Part shown: positions 26,575-36,700 of the stretch, one piece after another
Layout: every line of letters starts with the position of its first letter
Position numbering within the stretch: the first letter of the stretch is position 1
From: Candidatus Paceibacterota bacterium
GTDB lineage: Bacteria > Verrucomicrobiota > Verrucomicrobiia > Limisphaerales > UBA8199
Assembly: GCA_035452965.1 (NCBI GenBank)
Contig: DAOTCE010000002.1
Span: 426,790-490,789, forward strand
DNA: 64,000 bases
Direction: 5' to 3'
Translations under genes and position numbers: made by a program
Notes under the pieces: generated by a model
Databases searched by the model: none
The model's input: the letters and a program-made list of their open reading frames with translations, nothing else
Told to the model about the DNA's origin: nothing

Positions 26575-27831
26575 TCAAGGACCGTCGGTCCGCAATTGGC
26601 CGGCCAGCCGCGCGAGGTCCTGATCCGACGCCGGCAGGCAGGCAAGAATGCGGTCGCGGCGTTCGCGCACCCATGCGCTGGTTTCGTTTCTTGGCTTGAG
26701 TCCGCCCGTCATCCCGAGCAGGCGGCGCCATTCCTCCTGCCACTCCCGGCTCCAGGCGTCCAGCAGGTTCGGGGGGGCCTTCTCGCGCAGAATCCGGCGC
26801 AGCGCTCCGGTCAAGGCCGCCGCCTCGGACATGCCGACGTTCATGCTCTGCACGCCCACGGGGCCGGTTTGATGGGCCGCATCCCCCACCAGCCAGCAGC
26901 GTTCCCGGCCCAATTGCCCGGCCACCCGCTGCTCGAATACCACCTCGGTGCACCAGGTGATCTGTTTGACTCCCCACGCGAACCACGGCGCCCGCTGTTT
27001 GGCCACCTTTTCCACGTATTGGCGGATATGCTCGTCCACGTTGGCTTGTGTGAACCGCGCCTCCCGCCGCTCCTTTTCGGGAAACTCCCTCGGCCCCCCG
27101 CCTTTGACCACCTGGAAAGTCCACCGGCATCTGTCGCCCGGCAGCGGCCACAGCACGTTGGTCGTGGGCTGGTCCAACACCACGCGCACCTCTCCGTCCG
27201 CCGGTGTTTCCGGCTCAAACTCATACGCCGCGAAGAACTGGGGGCCGACAACCCGGGTGTTCGTGATTCCCAGGCGTTGCCGTACCAGCGAGCCGTAGCC
27301 ATCCGCCCCCACGAGGAATTGCGCCCGGATTGGGAACCGTTGCTTAACCACCATTTCCCAGTGCGGCACGATGTAGCCGGTGCCGGTGGCCCCCAACTCC
27401 TCCACGATGGCTGTTACTCCGACCGTGGCGTACTCGAGGTCGTCAAACCGGTAGCCCCAGCCAACCGCCACCCCCGCCTGCCGCAGCCGTCGTTCAAGCA
27501 CTTCCTCGAGAATATTCTGCGGGAGGATCACCATGAATGGGAACTCGCCGCCCAATTCCGAAAGCTTCACCTCGGCCTGGCGTGCCTGGCCATCGTAGAA
27601 GGCGACCGTGTCAATGCGCCGTCCCTGCTCCAGCACAGGGGCCGCCAGGCCCATCGCGGCCAGCAGCTTGAGCGTGCGGGGGTGCAGGGCACAGGCGTAA
27701 CTGCGCGCAGTGGTTCGCTCTTCCTGGTCTATGATTTTCACCTCGATTCCCGCCTCCGCCAGCAGGATGGCTGTTAACAGCCCAACCGGCCCCGCTCCAA
27801 CCACCAGCACTTCCGTTCGTTCTTCTCGCAT
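26575..27831 (-). CDS. FAD-dependent aromatic monooxygenase (PheA/TfdB family)
   Basis: This 418-residue flavoprotein has the dinucleotide-binding GxGxxG start EVLVVGAGPVGLLTAILLAE. The second FAD motif is FLVGADGYGSLVRQRLGI. The third is CWLVGDAAHQTGPVGVQSMN, followed by MNVGMSEAAALTGAL. These are the marks of the group A hydroxylases of phenolic compounds (PF01494). It would hydroxylate an aromatic or quinone-type ring using NAD(P)H and O2, possibly in quinone or secondary metabolism. The C-terminal thioredoxin-like domain of phenol hydroxylases is absent. The gene converges with the GT2 gene 18 bases away and is divergent from the YgjP-like gene across repeat copy B. Confidence 0.88.
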   Translation of the reverse strand: MREERTEVLVVGAGPVGLLTAILLAEAGIEVKIIDQEERTTARSYACALHPRTLKLLAAMGLAAPVLEQGRRIDTVAFYDGQARQAEVKLSELGGEFPFMVILPQNILEEVLERRLRQAGVAVGWGYRFDDLEYATVGVTAIVEELGATGTGYIVPHWEMVVKQRFPIRAQFLVGADGYGSLVRQRLGITNTRVVGPQFFAAYEFEPETPADGEVRVVLDQPTTNVLWPLPGDRCRWTFQVVKGGGPREFPEKERREARFTQANVDEHIRQYVEKVAKQRAPWFAWGVKQITWCTEVVFEQRVAGQLGRERCWLVGDAAHQTGPVGVQSMNVGMSEAAALTGALRRILREKAPPNLLDAWSREWQEEWRRLLGMTGGLKPRNETSAWVRERRDRILACLPASDQDLARLAGQLRTDGP

Positions 27832-28032
27832 ATTCTGACTTCCTTTCTGGCGCGTTTGCCTGCCAATCGGCTTGCAGCATACGCCCGCAGCGCAAAAAAG
27901 TCATATTCATTTTCGCCGACCTGCCACTTTCACCGCCGGGTGAGTCGATTCCGCGACTGGATAAGTGCCATAATCCCCAGTTCCTGGGCCGGGTGACCGC
28001 TCCGGTGCGATCACGCTGTGACACCCGTTATA

Positions 28033-28082
28033 CCCCGGTGTGGTTCCCATGGGGCCCGACCCCCATGGGAACCACACCGGGG
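28033..28082 (+). repeat. Palindromic element, copy B (in the gene-free stretch 27832-28209)
   Basis: Two 22-base arms, 28033-28054 (CCCCGGTGTGGTTCCCATGG plus GG) and 28061-28082, are exact reverse complements around a six-base loop CCCGAC. This is the GGTTCCC subtype shared with copy E. Its loop differs by one base from the reverse complement of E's loop. The small CACTGTCC hairpin of the other copies is not recognisable here, so strand is inferred only from the loop. The element lies between divergent FAD monooxygenase and YgjP-like genes. The remaining bases of the 378-base gap show no gene. Confidence 0.8.
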
Positions 28083-28209
28083 TCCCGCCGGATTGGCACC
28101 GTCCCATGGCCGTATCCGGCTCGGGCGCGGGGTGCCTCGGGCTTGGAGGATTAACCGCTCTCCTGAGCATCTGGTTGCCAAAGCGGCTCGTGCCCTCTTA
28201 AATCCTCCT

Positions 28210-28953
28210 GTGCAGCTTGAATGGCTCTTTGGCCCCAAGCCGTGCGCCCAACCGGAGGAACACTGGCTCCCTGGCGGGGCGCAGCCGGTGCGGCTCCGGT
28301 TCGTCCGCCACCGGCGGGCGCGGCGCTATGTCCTGCGCCTGTGCGCCGACGGCTCGGCCCGCGTTACCGTGCCGCGGGGCGGATCGCTGGCTGAAGCCAG
28401 GCGGTTCGCCGCGAGAAATACGGCCTGGCTTGAGCGGCAGCGACTCCGGCAGGCGCTGCGCCTGCGTCATCCCAGGACATGGCTGGCGGGGACCGAGATA
28501 CTCTTCCGGGGTGAATGTGTGAGGATCGAGGCGGGCGCCGACGGCCAGGGCGGGCTGGTTCGCTTTGGCAGTGAAATCGTGCCCGTCGCGGATGCGGCCG
28601 GCGACCTGCGCCCGGCCATCGAACGGCATCTGCAGGAGCTGGCGGTTCGGGAATTGCCGCCGCGCGTGCTTGAGTTGGCGGCACTGCACGGCCTGGCTGT
28701 TCAGCGCATCGCCATCCGCAACCAGCGCACGCGCTGGGGTTCCTGCTCGCGGCGCGGCACCATCTCCCTCAACTGGCGCTTGGTGCAGGTTCCACCTTCC
28801 GTCCGCGACTATCTTGTCCTGCATGAACTCGCGCACCTGCGGGAAATGAACCACTCCTCGCGGTTCTGGGACGAGGTGGCGCGGCTGTGCCCGGCTTATC
28901 GCGAGGCCGAACGCTGGCTGCAACGGAACTCCGCGCTGCTGGTGCGAGCCTGA
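28210..28953 (+). CDS. YgjP-like (DUF45) zinc metallopeptidase
   Basis: The protein of about 247 residues has the DUF45/SprT-like zinc motif in LVLHELAHLREMNHSSRFW: HExxH with a third His in the following NHS stretch. The family hallmark IRNQRTRWGSCSRRGTISLN precedes it. The N-terminal part (RHRRARRYVLRLCADGSARV) is the usual beta domain. It is cytosolic, and the proteolytic role is inferred from fold. The frame is open through the palindromic element upstream, but that sequence is clearly not part of the family. The GTG at 28210 is the best start after it, with no strong ribosome binding site. Confidence 0.82.
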   Translation: MQLEWLFGPKPCAQPEEHWLPGGAQPVRLRFVRHRRARRYVLRLCADGSARVTVPRGGSLAEARRFAARNTAWLERQRLRQALRLRHPRTWLAGTEILFRGECVRIEAGADGQGGLVRFGSEIVPVADAAGDLRPAIERHLQELAVRELPPRVLELAALHGLAVQRIAIRNQRTRWGSCSRRGTISLNWRLVQVPPSVRDYLVLHELAHLREMNHSSRFWDEVARLCPAYREAERWLQRNSALLVRA

Positions 28954-28997
28954 CTCATCAGCGCGCCCGGTTCTGGCCACCTGCCCGCCATCCGTGT

Positions 28998-30296
28998 ATG
29001 CTGCTGCCGATGTTGTTAACCGATGTAAAGTCCGCCAGGTGCTTTCCAAAGTCCTTTCGGCTTTCGACCTTTGGTTTTCGGGTTGCCCTTTTCCTCCTCG
29101 CCTTGAGTGTCGTTCCTCGCGTCTCCGCCGAAAACTGGCCTTGCTGGCGCGGCCCGCGTTTGGACGGCACCAGCCGGGAGAAGGGCGTCCCCGTCCACTG
29201 GAACGCCACCAACAACGTCCTCTGGCAGACCGAACTGCCCGGCTCCGGCCACGCCTCGCCGATCGTATGGGATGGCTGCGTCTTCACCGTCAGCGCCATG
29301 TCCGACACCCAGGATCGCCTGCTCCTCTGCCTGGATCGCCGCACCGGCAAACTGCTCTGGCAGCAGACCGTTCTCACCGCGCCGCTCGAACGCAAGCACG
29401 GCCTCAACAGTTTTGCCTCCAGCACCCCCGCCACGGACGGGGAGCTGGTCTATGTCGCGTTTCTTGACCGCGGCCAGATGTTCGTCGCCGCGCACGACTT
29501 CAAGGGCCGCCGGCGCTGGGTCGCCCGCCCCGGCCCGTTCGCCAGCGTGCACGGCTTCTGTTCCTCCCCCATCCTCTACCGGGACAAAGTCATCCTGAAC
29601 GGCGACCACGACGGCGACTCTTATCTGGTCGCGCTGAGCCGCGCGGACGGCCGGGTGGTCTGGAAGACGCCCCGCGAGAACCGCACCCGCAGCTACTGTG
29701 CTCCGCTGATCTGCCAGATGGCCGGCCGCATGCAGATGGTTCTCGCCGGCGACAAATGCGTCGCCAGCTTCAACCCGGACACCGGCGCCCGGCACTGGGT
29801 CATTGACGGCCCGACCGACCAATTTGTCGCCTCACCCGTCTATAGCGAGCGCTGCGGCCTGGTCATTATCACTGGCGGATTTCCGGATCACCACATCCTC
29901 GCCATCCGCCCCGACGGCACGGGCAACGTCTCGCAGACTCATATCGCCTGGCGCACGACCCGCGGGGCCGCTTATGTCCCTTCGCCCCTCATCGAGGGCG
30001 ACTATTTTCTGGTCCTGGCCGACTCGAATGTGGCCCACTGCTTCGCCGCCGCGACCGGCGCCCCCCTGTGGACGGAACGCCTGGGCTCGCAACACGCTTC
30101 CCTTGTGTCCGCGGAAGGCCGCGTCTATTTTCTCAACGACAAGGGAACCACGACCGTCGTTCAAGCCGGCCCGCGGTATCACCGTGTCGCCCAGAACAAC
30201 ATCGGCGAGAAGTGCTTCGCCTCGCCGGCCATCAGTCACGGCCAGATCTTCCTGCGCGGCGAACGCCACCTCTTCTGCATCGGCAAGGGCAACTGA
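28998..30296 (+). CDS. Secreted PQQ-type beta-propeller protein
   Basis: The product of about 432 residues has a signal peptide (STFGFRVALFLLALSVVPRV then SA). It continues NWPCWRGPRLDGTSREKGVP, the standard opening of verrucomicrobial and planctomycete outer-membrane-assembly-like (BamB/PQQ) propellers. About seven blades follow, each with the pattern of a short strand, LVYV or VILN, and D-x-x-TG-x-x-x-W (for example CLDRRTGKLLWQQ, FNPDTGARHWVID, FAAATGAPLWTER). No PQQ-dehydrogenase catalytic residues are evident, so a binding or scaffolding role is likely. ATG codons at 28998 and 29010 are both possible. The LptF/G permease gene follows 72 bases later. Confidence 0.85.
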   Translation: MLLPMLLTDVKSARCFPKSFRLSTFGFRVALFLLALSVVPRVSAENWPCWRGPRLDGTSREKGVPVHWNATNNVLWQTELPGSGHASPIVWDGCVFTVSAMSDTQDRLLLCLDRRTGKLLWQQTVLTAPLERKHGLNSFASSTPATDGELVYVAFLDRGQMFVAAHDFKGRRRWVARPGPFASVHGFCSSPILYRDKVILNGDHDGDSYLVALSRADGRVVWKTPRENRTRSYCAPLICQMAGRMQMVLAGDKCVASFNPDTGARHWVIDGPTDQFVASPVYSERCGLVIITGGFPDHHILAIRPDGTGNVSQTHIAWRTTRGAAYVPSPLIEGDYFLVLADSNVAHCFAAATGAPLWTERLGSQHASLVSAEGRVYFLNDKGTTTVVQAGPRYHRVAQNNIGEKCFASPAISHGQIFLRGERHLFCIGKGN

Positions 30297-30368
30297 ACCC
30301 GCCCGCGGGCCCCGGCCGTCACCTTTTCGATTGCGCAACGCGGCCAAGCCGCTGACGATGGGCGCCCG

Positions 30369-31538
30369 GTGAGAACGTTGCACGCATACCTGATGCGCCA
30401 GATCCTGGGGTCCCTGTGGATCACGGTGATGGTGTTCACTTTGGTGCTGCTGCTGGGCAACGCGCTCAAGGAGATTCTTCCCCTGCTGGTCAACCGCCAG
30501 ATGAGCTTCGCGGTCGTGGCGGAAGCCGCCGCGTTGCTGGTTCCGTTTGCGTGGGTGTTCGCGCTGCCGATGGGGATGTTAACCGCGACGCTGCTGGTCT
30601 TTGGCCGCTTCAGCGCCGACCAGGAACTGACCGCCGTCCGGGCCAGCGGCATCAGCCTTCTGTCGCTCATCAGCCCGATCCTCTTGTTGAGCCTGGCCTT
30701 GTGCGCCGTTTGCGCGCTGGTGAACATGGAAGTCGGCCCGCGCTGCCGCGTGGCTTATACCAGCATCCTTTTCAACCTCCGGCTGGAATTGTCCGGCGCC
30801 CAGATGCCCGAAGGCCGTTTCATCAAGGACTTCCCCGGTTACATCTTCTATGCCGGCAAGAACCGCGGCGGGGAGATGGAGGACGTAATGGTCTGGGTTT
30901 TGCAGAACGAGACGAACGTGGTGACCTTCGTGCGCGCCGCCCGCGGCCAACTGGAGGTGGACGCGCCCAACAAGCTCCTGACCCTGCGGCTGCACGACGG
31001 CAAGACCGTGGACTTCCGCGAAGGCCGCATGATCCCAGGCGCATTTGCCGAGTTGCCGGTGCAGCTCGACTTCAATCAACGCCGGCCACCCAACTTCCGC
31101 ACCAAGATCAGCGACATGACCGCCGGCCAGCTTTGGGACGAATTAGCCGAGTGGGAGGAGCGGCTCAACGCGCCGCCGCCCGGCCGGAACCTGACGGCGG
31201 AGCAGTTGCGCGAGCGGCGGCGCGCGCTGGAAAAGATGCTCGGAGACCCGACCACGCCGATCCGCTTCCAGATTCATCAGCAGGTCGCATTTTCCTTTGC
31301 GTGCTTTGGCTTCACCCTGGTGGGCATCCCGCTGGGGATCCGCATGCATCGGCGCGAGACCAACGTGGGCATCGGGGTCGCCCTGGTGCTCGTGGCGGTT
31401 TACTACAGCTTCATTATTCTCGCCCAGTCCGTGGATCGGCGGCCGGAATATGCGCCGCATCTGATCGTGTGGCTGCCCAATTTCATCTTCCAGGCCGTCG
31501 GTGCCGTCCTGCTCTGGCGGGCCAATCGCGGGGTGTGA
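30369..31538 (+). CDS. LptF/LptG-family lipopolysaccharide export permease
   Basis: The 389-residue membrane protein has the YjgP/YjgQ layout. Three N-terminal membrane segments (WITVMVFTLVLLLG, VVAEAAALLVPFAWVFALPM, LLSLISPILLLSLALCAVCA) flank the family motif GRFSADQELTAVRASGIS. A periplasmic beta-jellyroll region lies at about residues 130-270. Three C-terminal segments end in IVWLPNFIFQAVGAVLLW. It should be part of the LptB2FG ABC transporter that extracts LPS from the inner membrane, consistent with lpxD and the heptose genes in this window. The start is GTG. Only one of the expected pair is here. Confidence 0.9.
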   Translation: MRTLHAYLMRQILGSLWITVMVFTLVLLLGNALKEILPLLVNRQMSFAVVAEAAALLVPFAWVFALPMGMLTATLLVFGRFSADQELTAVRASGISLLSLISPILLLSLALCAVCALVNMEVGPRCRVAYTSILFNLRLELSGAQMPEGRFIKDFPGYIFYAGKNRGGEMEDVMVWVLQNETNVVTFVRAARGQLEVDAPNKLLTLRLHDGKTVDFREGRMIPGAFAELPVQLDFNQRRPPNFRTKISDMTAGQLWDELAEWEERLNAPPPGRNLTAEQLRERRRALEKMLGDPTTPIRFQIHQQVAFSFACFGFTLVGIPLGIRMHRRETNVGIGVALVLVAVYYSFIILAQSVDRRPEYAPHLIVWLPNFIFQAVGAVLLWRANRGV

Positions 31539-31565
31539 TCCGTTCCTCGTCCTTGATTTCCCAAG

Positions 31566-32498
31566 TCAACTCGCCCCAGCCGAAGCGAGCAGCCGGTCAA
31601 TCTCTCTTCTGGTTGGGGCGGAAGTTTGGGCTCCCAGGCGGGTCACCGAGAGTGCAGCGGCGGCGCTCGCGAAACGCGCCGCGGCAAGCAGGGATTTGCC
31701 CTCCGCGAGCCCGACGGCCAGCGTGCCGTTGAACACGTCCCCGGCGCCGGTGGTATCCACCGGCTTGACTTTGAAGCCGCGGACCAGGCCCCGGCCCTGG
31801 CGGCCGGCGACGAAGGCCCCGCGCGCGCCCAGCGTGATAATGACATTCTCCACGCCGCGAGCCAGGAGCGCATCAGCGGCTTTGGCGGCCGCGGCGTCGT
31901 TATTCACTGGCAGGCCGGTGAGCAACTCGGCCTCGGTCTCGTTTGGGGTGAGCAGGTAGACGCGACGGAGCAGGTCGTTGGGCAACGGCCGCGCGGGCGC
32001 GGGATTGAGAATCACCCGCGCGCCCGTGCCGGCCGCAAGCCGGGCCGCCGCCTCGACGGTCTTGAGCGGCGTTTCCAACTGCAGAACGACCACGCCGGCC
32101 TGCCGGAAGGCGCTCCGGGCCTTATTCAAGTGCGCCGGGAGCAGCTTCGCGTTGGAACCGGAAGCGACGGCGATGCTGTTCTCACCGTTCCGGGCGACGA
32201 AGATCAAGGCCACGCCGGAAGGGCAGGCCCGGTCGCGCACGATGTAATCCACGTTGATGCCGTCGGCGACAAAGCCCGCGACGGCCTTGTCTCCGAACAT
32301 ATCCCGGCCGACGCTGGCGATGAAGGTAACCGCGCCGCCGGCACGGGCCGCGCTCACGGCCTGGTTGGCGCCCTTGCCTCCCGCCGCACTGGCAAACTCG
32401 CCGCCGAGGATCGTTTCGCCCGGCTTGGGGATGCGCTGCACTTTGATGATCATGTCGGTGTTCGAGCTGCCGACAACGAGGATGGATTTCTTAGTCAT
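31566..32498 (-). CDS. rbsK: Ribokinase (PfkB family)
   Basis: This 310-residue sugar kinase has the PfkB signatures: GGKGANQAVSAARAG near the N-terminus and DTTGAGDVFNGTLAVGLAEG with the catalytic Asp near the C-terminus. ILVVGSSNTDMIIKVQRIPKPG opens the protein and LTPNETEAELLTGLPV sits in the middle, both typical for RbsK. It phosphorylates D-ribose at O5 in the cytosol, though relatives accept other pentoses. The ATG at 32498 is chosen because the upstream extension is Ser/Arg-rich non-family sequence. It lies 37 bases downstream of the sugar transporter gene on the same strand, so the two form an uptake-and-phosphorylation pair. It converges with the LptF/G gene. Confidence 0.93.
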   Translation of the reverse strand: MTKKSILVVGSSNTDMIIKVQRIPKPGETILGGEFASAAGGKGANQAVSAARAGGAVTFIASVGRDMFGDKAVAGFVADGINVDYIVRDRACPSGVALIFVARNGENSIAVASGSNAKLLPAHLNKARSAFRQAGVVVLQLETPLKTVEAAARLAAGTGARVILNPAPARPLPNDLLRRVYLLTPNETEAELLTGLPVNNDAAAAKAADALLARGVENVIITLGARGAFVAGRQGRGLVRGFKVKPVDTTGAGDVFNGTLAVGLAEGKSLLAAARFASAAAALSVTRLGAQTSAPTRREIDRLLASAGAS

Positions 32499-32535
32499 AA
32501 GCGAAACGGGGTCATGGTGTGCCGGACGAAGGGCG

Positions 32536-33546
32536 TCACAGTTTCGAGGCGATGAGGATCCCAAGGCCCAGCAGGTAGAAGAAGAACATGGCGGCCAGGA
32601 ATTTATTGGTTCCCGGCGGGGCGCCCTTGAACTCCTTCCAGATAAACACGCCCCAGAACGCGCCAATCATCGTGGCCCCCTGGCCGAGGCCGTAGGCCAG
32701 CGCGGGATCGGCTGCGTTGGCGGCGATGATGTTGAAACTCATGCCAAGATTCCAGATGGCGCCGCCCAGCATGCCGATGAGGTGCAGGCGGACATTCCCC
32801 TTGCTGAAGTAGTCGCCGAACGGCACCGGTTCCCCCGCCAGCGGCTTGACCATCATGATGCTGTTCCAGATGAAATTGGAGAGCAGCAAGCCGACGGAGA
32901 ACAAAACGACGGCGGTGTAGGGACTGAGCTTGCCCGGCTCCAGCACCTGGGTGGCGGGGTCAACTTTGCCCATGGCCTGGGCGACGAAGCTGTAGAACCA
33001 GCCCATGAGCAGGCCCGCCACTACGGAGATGACAATGCCTTTGGTGGGAGTCTTCTGGGTGCCGCTGGCCAGCCGCTTGTAAGCCAGGCCGTCGAGAACG
33101 ATGGCGATCATGACCCCCGCGACACCCAGGGCGAGCATGGGGACGTTGCCTTGTTGCGTCGCCATGTAGGTGGTGATGACGCCAAGCACCAGCGCCAGCC
33201 CCACGCCCACCGGGAACGCCACCGCCAGCCCGGCAATGTCTATGGCCGCGACCAGCAAAATGTTGGACAGATTGAAGATCACGCCCCCCAGAAATGCCGA
33301 GCCGAGCCACTTGGCGTCGGCTTGCTGGAGGTCGGCGAGGAAGCCTCGCCCGCCGCTGCCCGTGCTGCCCATAGTGAAGGCCAGCAAAAGTGACAGCAGC
33401 AGCACGCCGATGGCGTAATCCCAGTAAAAGAGCTGGAAGCGCCATTCCTTGGTCGCGAGCTTCTGGGTGTTGGCCCATGAACCCCAGCACAGCATGGTGA
33501 TGACGCACATGACGACCGCCAGCGGATATGATTGGACAATGACCAT
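32536..33546 (-). CDS. GRP/RhaT-type sugar transporter (RbsU-like)
   Basis: The 336-residue membrane protein has about ten hydrophobic segments (for example LAVVMCVITMLCWGSWANT, IAIVLDGLA, FLAAMFFFYLLGLGILIAS). It resembles the glucose/ribose porter (GRP) branch of the drug/metabolite transporter superfamily, including the N-terminal CWGSWANTQKLA motif. Its place directly upstream of a ribokinase gene suggests ribose or another pentose as substrate, moved by proton symport across the inner membrane. Both follow the sulfatase-GH127 gene on the same strand after 168 bases, so a link to arabinose or pentose release is possible but not shown. Confidence 0.85.
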   Translation of the reverse strand: MVIVQSYPLAVVMCVITMLCWGSWANTQKLATKEWRFQLFYWDYAIGVLLLSLLLAFTMGSTGSGGRGFLADLQQADAKWLGSAFLGGVIFNLSNILLVAAIDIAGLAVAFPVGVGLALVLGVITTYMATQQGNVPMLALGVAGVMIAIVLDGLAYKRLASGTQKTPTKGIVISVVAGLLMGWFYSFVAQAMGKVDPATQVLEPGKLSPYTAVVLFSVGLLLSNFIWNSIMMVKPLAGEPVPFGDYFSKGNVRLHLIGMLGGAIWNLGMSFNIIAANAADPALAYGLGQGATMIGAFWGVFIWKEFKGAPPGTNKFLAAMFFFYLLGLGILIASKL

Positions 33547-33714
33547 GAGTTGTTCCTTGTAGTTTAGGTGTTAGCTTGTTTGTGGTGACTTCAATTGGAG
33601 GGGTTGCCCGCGCCCTCATGCCGACCGTCGGCCCCAGCACATTCGTTTGCGCCATGTTGCGGTTGGCCCGCCGCCTCGTCAACAGGTTTCCGTTTCATTG
33701 CCGCGCGCTGACAG

Positions 33715-36700
33715 CTAATGAGTGGGAGCGAACGCCTGCAGTTCGGCACACGTGGAGAATGCCTGCCTGGCGTTGTCACCGCCGGAAGGCTTGCCGACGA
33801 CGCGGAGGCCGAAAATCTCCACTGGTTTGGACAACGGGCAGGTGAACCGCTCGCCGTCTTTAAGGCTGGCGGAGTCCATGCCGGTGGTGGCGGGATAGTC
33901 GGCCAGTTCACAGAGCGGCGCCCAGGGGCTCTTGGGGGAGGATTTGATCTCCAGGCGCGGCTTGCCCGCGGAAGCATCGAACCAGCCCCCGTCGTGAAAG
34001 CTCTTCCCGTGAGCGAAGACGACGCGGCCCACGGTGACCGGCTCGTCCAGTTCCACACCGAACCAATCCTGCGGGGCGCGCCGGGCATTGAAAGTGGAGG
34101 CGATGGTCTGGAGGTTATCGTCAATGATGGAGCCGGCGTTGGGCTTGCGGGAACGGATCTCGATGCCGTCTATCAGCAAGTTTCGTCCCGGGCGCGGGAG
34201 TTCGTAGGGAAGCCAAATCTTGTAGCTGGTGCCGGTGGCGCCCGCCTCGGCAAAGGGGACTAAACCCAGGTTCAGCGGCGCGCCCGCTTTCAAGGAACCG
34301 GCGGACTTCCAAGCCAGGCCTTTCATGCGGAAGACTTCGGCTCCGGACCAGGACTTGAGCTGCCCGGCTGCGGGCGTGACAGTGAAGTTCAGCGCTGCGA
34401 GTTTCGGCGTCGCGACACCGATGGCGCCGAGGGGGTAGTCATTGGTCTCCAGCAGCGCTAAATCCGTGGCGAGCACCAGCGGCCCGTAAAGGACCGCGAG
34501 GCGGCCTTCGTTTTTGTGGTCGCCGAGAACGACCCGTGGTTCCAGCTTGAGCGCGAGCTGGACCCTATCCCCTTTTGTCCATTCCCGCCGCAGCGTGACA
34601 TAGCCGTCCGCCGCTACCTCGGCGTTGACCTTCTGGCCGTTCACCCGCAAGGCCGGGTTAGGGCACCACGCGGGAATGCGCAGCTTGAGCGCGAAGGACT
34701 TATTGGACTCAGGCGCGAGGTTGATGGTGATCTGGCCGTTGCTCGGGTACTTGGTTTCGGTCGTCACCATCACCGGGGTGCCGTCCCGGAGCTGAAGCTG
34801 AGCCACGCCTTCGTCGTAGAGATTGACCACGACGCCGTCGGCATCGGTGCTGAGGGAGAAGGTTGGGACGAGAGAGATTCCGCGCGGGCCGCTGGAGAGG
34901 CAGCAATGGCCGTCGAGCGTGGTGCTGTAGGGTTTCTTGCCCTGCATTTGCACGTAATAGCCCCAGGCGGAACCGTCCGGAGATTGGGCGCCGAACAACT
35001 GGTTGAGCACCACCTTTTCGAGTTGCTCGGCAAAGCGGGCTTCACCGGTCAGCCTTAGCAACTGCGCGTTAAACTGCGACCAGGTGACCGTGACGCAGGT
35101 CTCGCCGACATTGTTGACATTGGGAAGGTCGAAGTCGTCGTGGAAGAACTCACGGTAGCTGGCCGCGCCGGTCAGGTAGAGGCGATGGTCTACGATGTCT
35201 TGCCAGGCGTTGAGGCAGGCCTCGAGGCATTGGGGGTCCCCGGTGGTCCGGTAATATTCCAGCGCGCCGTTCAGGCAGGAGAGCATTTCGTAGGCTTTGC
35301 CGTTGCCCACCTTGTCCACCCTTTTCGCGGACAGGAGCGTGGAGATGATCCTGGGTCCGTTGGGCTGTTCCCAGGCGCGGAGGATGTATTTGCAGAAGTC
35401 GAGATAGCGCGGTTCGCCGGTGAGCCGGTAGAGCAGAACCATCGGTTCGAGCACGCTGGTCGGGGCCATCCCCATATGCTGGCCCGCCGGGATGAGGTCG
35501 CGTTTGCCCGGCTGATCGCCAAAGGTGCGGCAAAGCAAGTCGGCCATGCGGCGGCAGGCGGGCAGCGGTTCCAGGTTGCCCGTGTAGCGCAGGTAGGTGA
35601 TCAGGCCAATGAGATTGTATTTGTGCGCCCAAACGTCCCACTGCGTCCAGCGGTCGCTCTCCACGTAGGTCCCCAGGTAACCGTCCGGGAGCTGGCACTT
35701 GATCAGCTCGGCGGCGGTGTAGTCGAGCTTCTCGCGCAGGGCCGCGTCGCCGGTGTTGGCCCAGGCCAGCGTGGCGGCGTGCAACCACTTGCCGACGTGC
35801 TCGCCATCCCAAATCTGGCGGCCGGGCCGGTGCCGGTAGCCTTCCAGCAGACGCGCCGGGTCCAGCTTCACCAGGCGGTTGGCTTCGTTGGCGGCAATGC
35901 GCGTGCCGATCCATCCGCGCAACCGCACACGATCCGGCACCTGGAGGTCCTGCCGGTCCGGGATGACTGGCACGACCTTCTCCGGCACGAGTAGAACCGG
36001 GTCAAGCCGCGCCGCTTTATTCTTCTGGGTCCTGGGGGGCGCTTCCGGCAGGGTGGGGTCGTAATGCGGGTTACGCGCCGGCATTTGCGCGCCGACCTCC
36101 TTGCGCCAGTCGTGCAGGCGGGAACGCAGTTCCCGGGCTTTGTCGGGCAGCCTCGCGGCGAGGTTGGTCTGTTCCCCGATATCGTCTCGCAAGTTGTAAA
36201 GTTCGACGCGCATGTCGTCGAAGAACTCGATCAGCTTGAAGTCGCCCTTGCGAATGGCGCCGTAGGGGGTCGTGCCGCCGAGCTGGTAATGCTGGTAGTG
36301 GGGATAATGCCAGAACAGCTCGTCCCGTGTAAGCCCGCCGGTTTGGCGCAGGAGCGGAACCAGGCTCACACTGTCCACAGCCTTGCCAGCCCCCTCCTTG
36401 ACTTGCGCGACTTCCAGGATGGTGCGGAACAAATCCATGCCGATGACGGGGGTGTCGCACACGCTGCCCGCCCGGGTCACTCCGGGCCAATAGACAATCA
36501 GCGGTGTGCGCGTGCCGCCTTCGTAGCAGGAGCCCTTGCCCACGCGCAGCGGCAGGTTCGAAGTTGTCGGCACCCGGCCGCCGTTGTCCGAGACGAAGAT
36601 GACCAGCGTGTGGTCGGCCAGCTTCAGGTCCTCCAGCTTCCGGCGAATGCTGCCCACGGTGTCGTCCAAGCTCTCGATCATGCCCGCGTAGCCGGCGTTG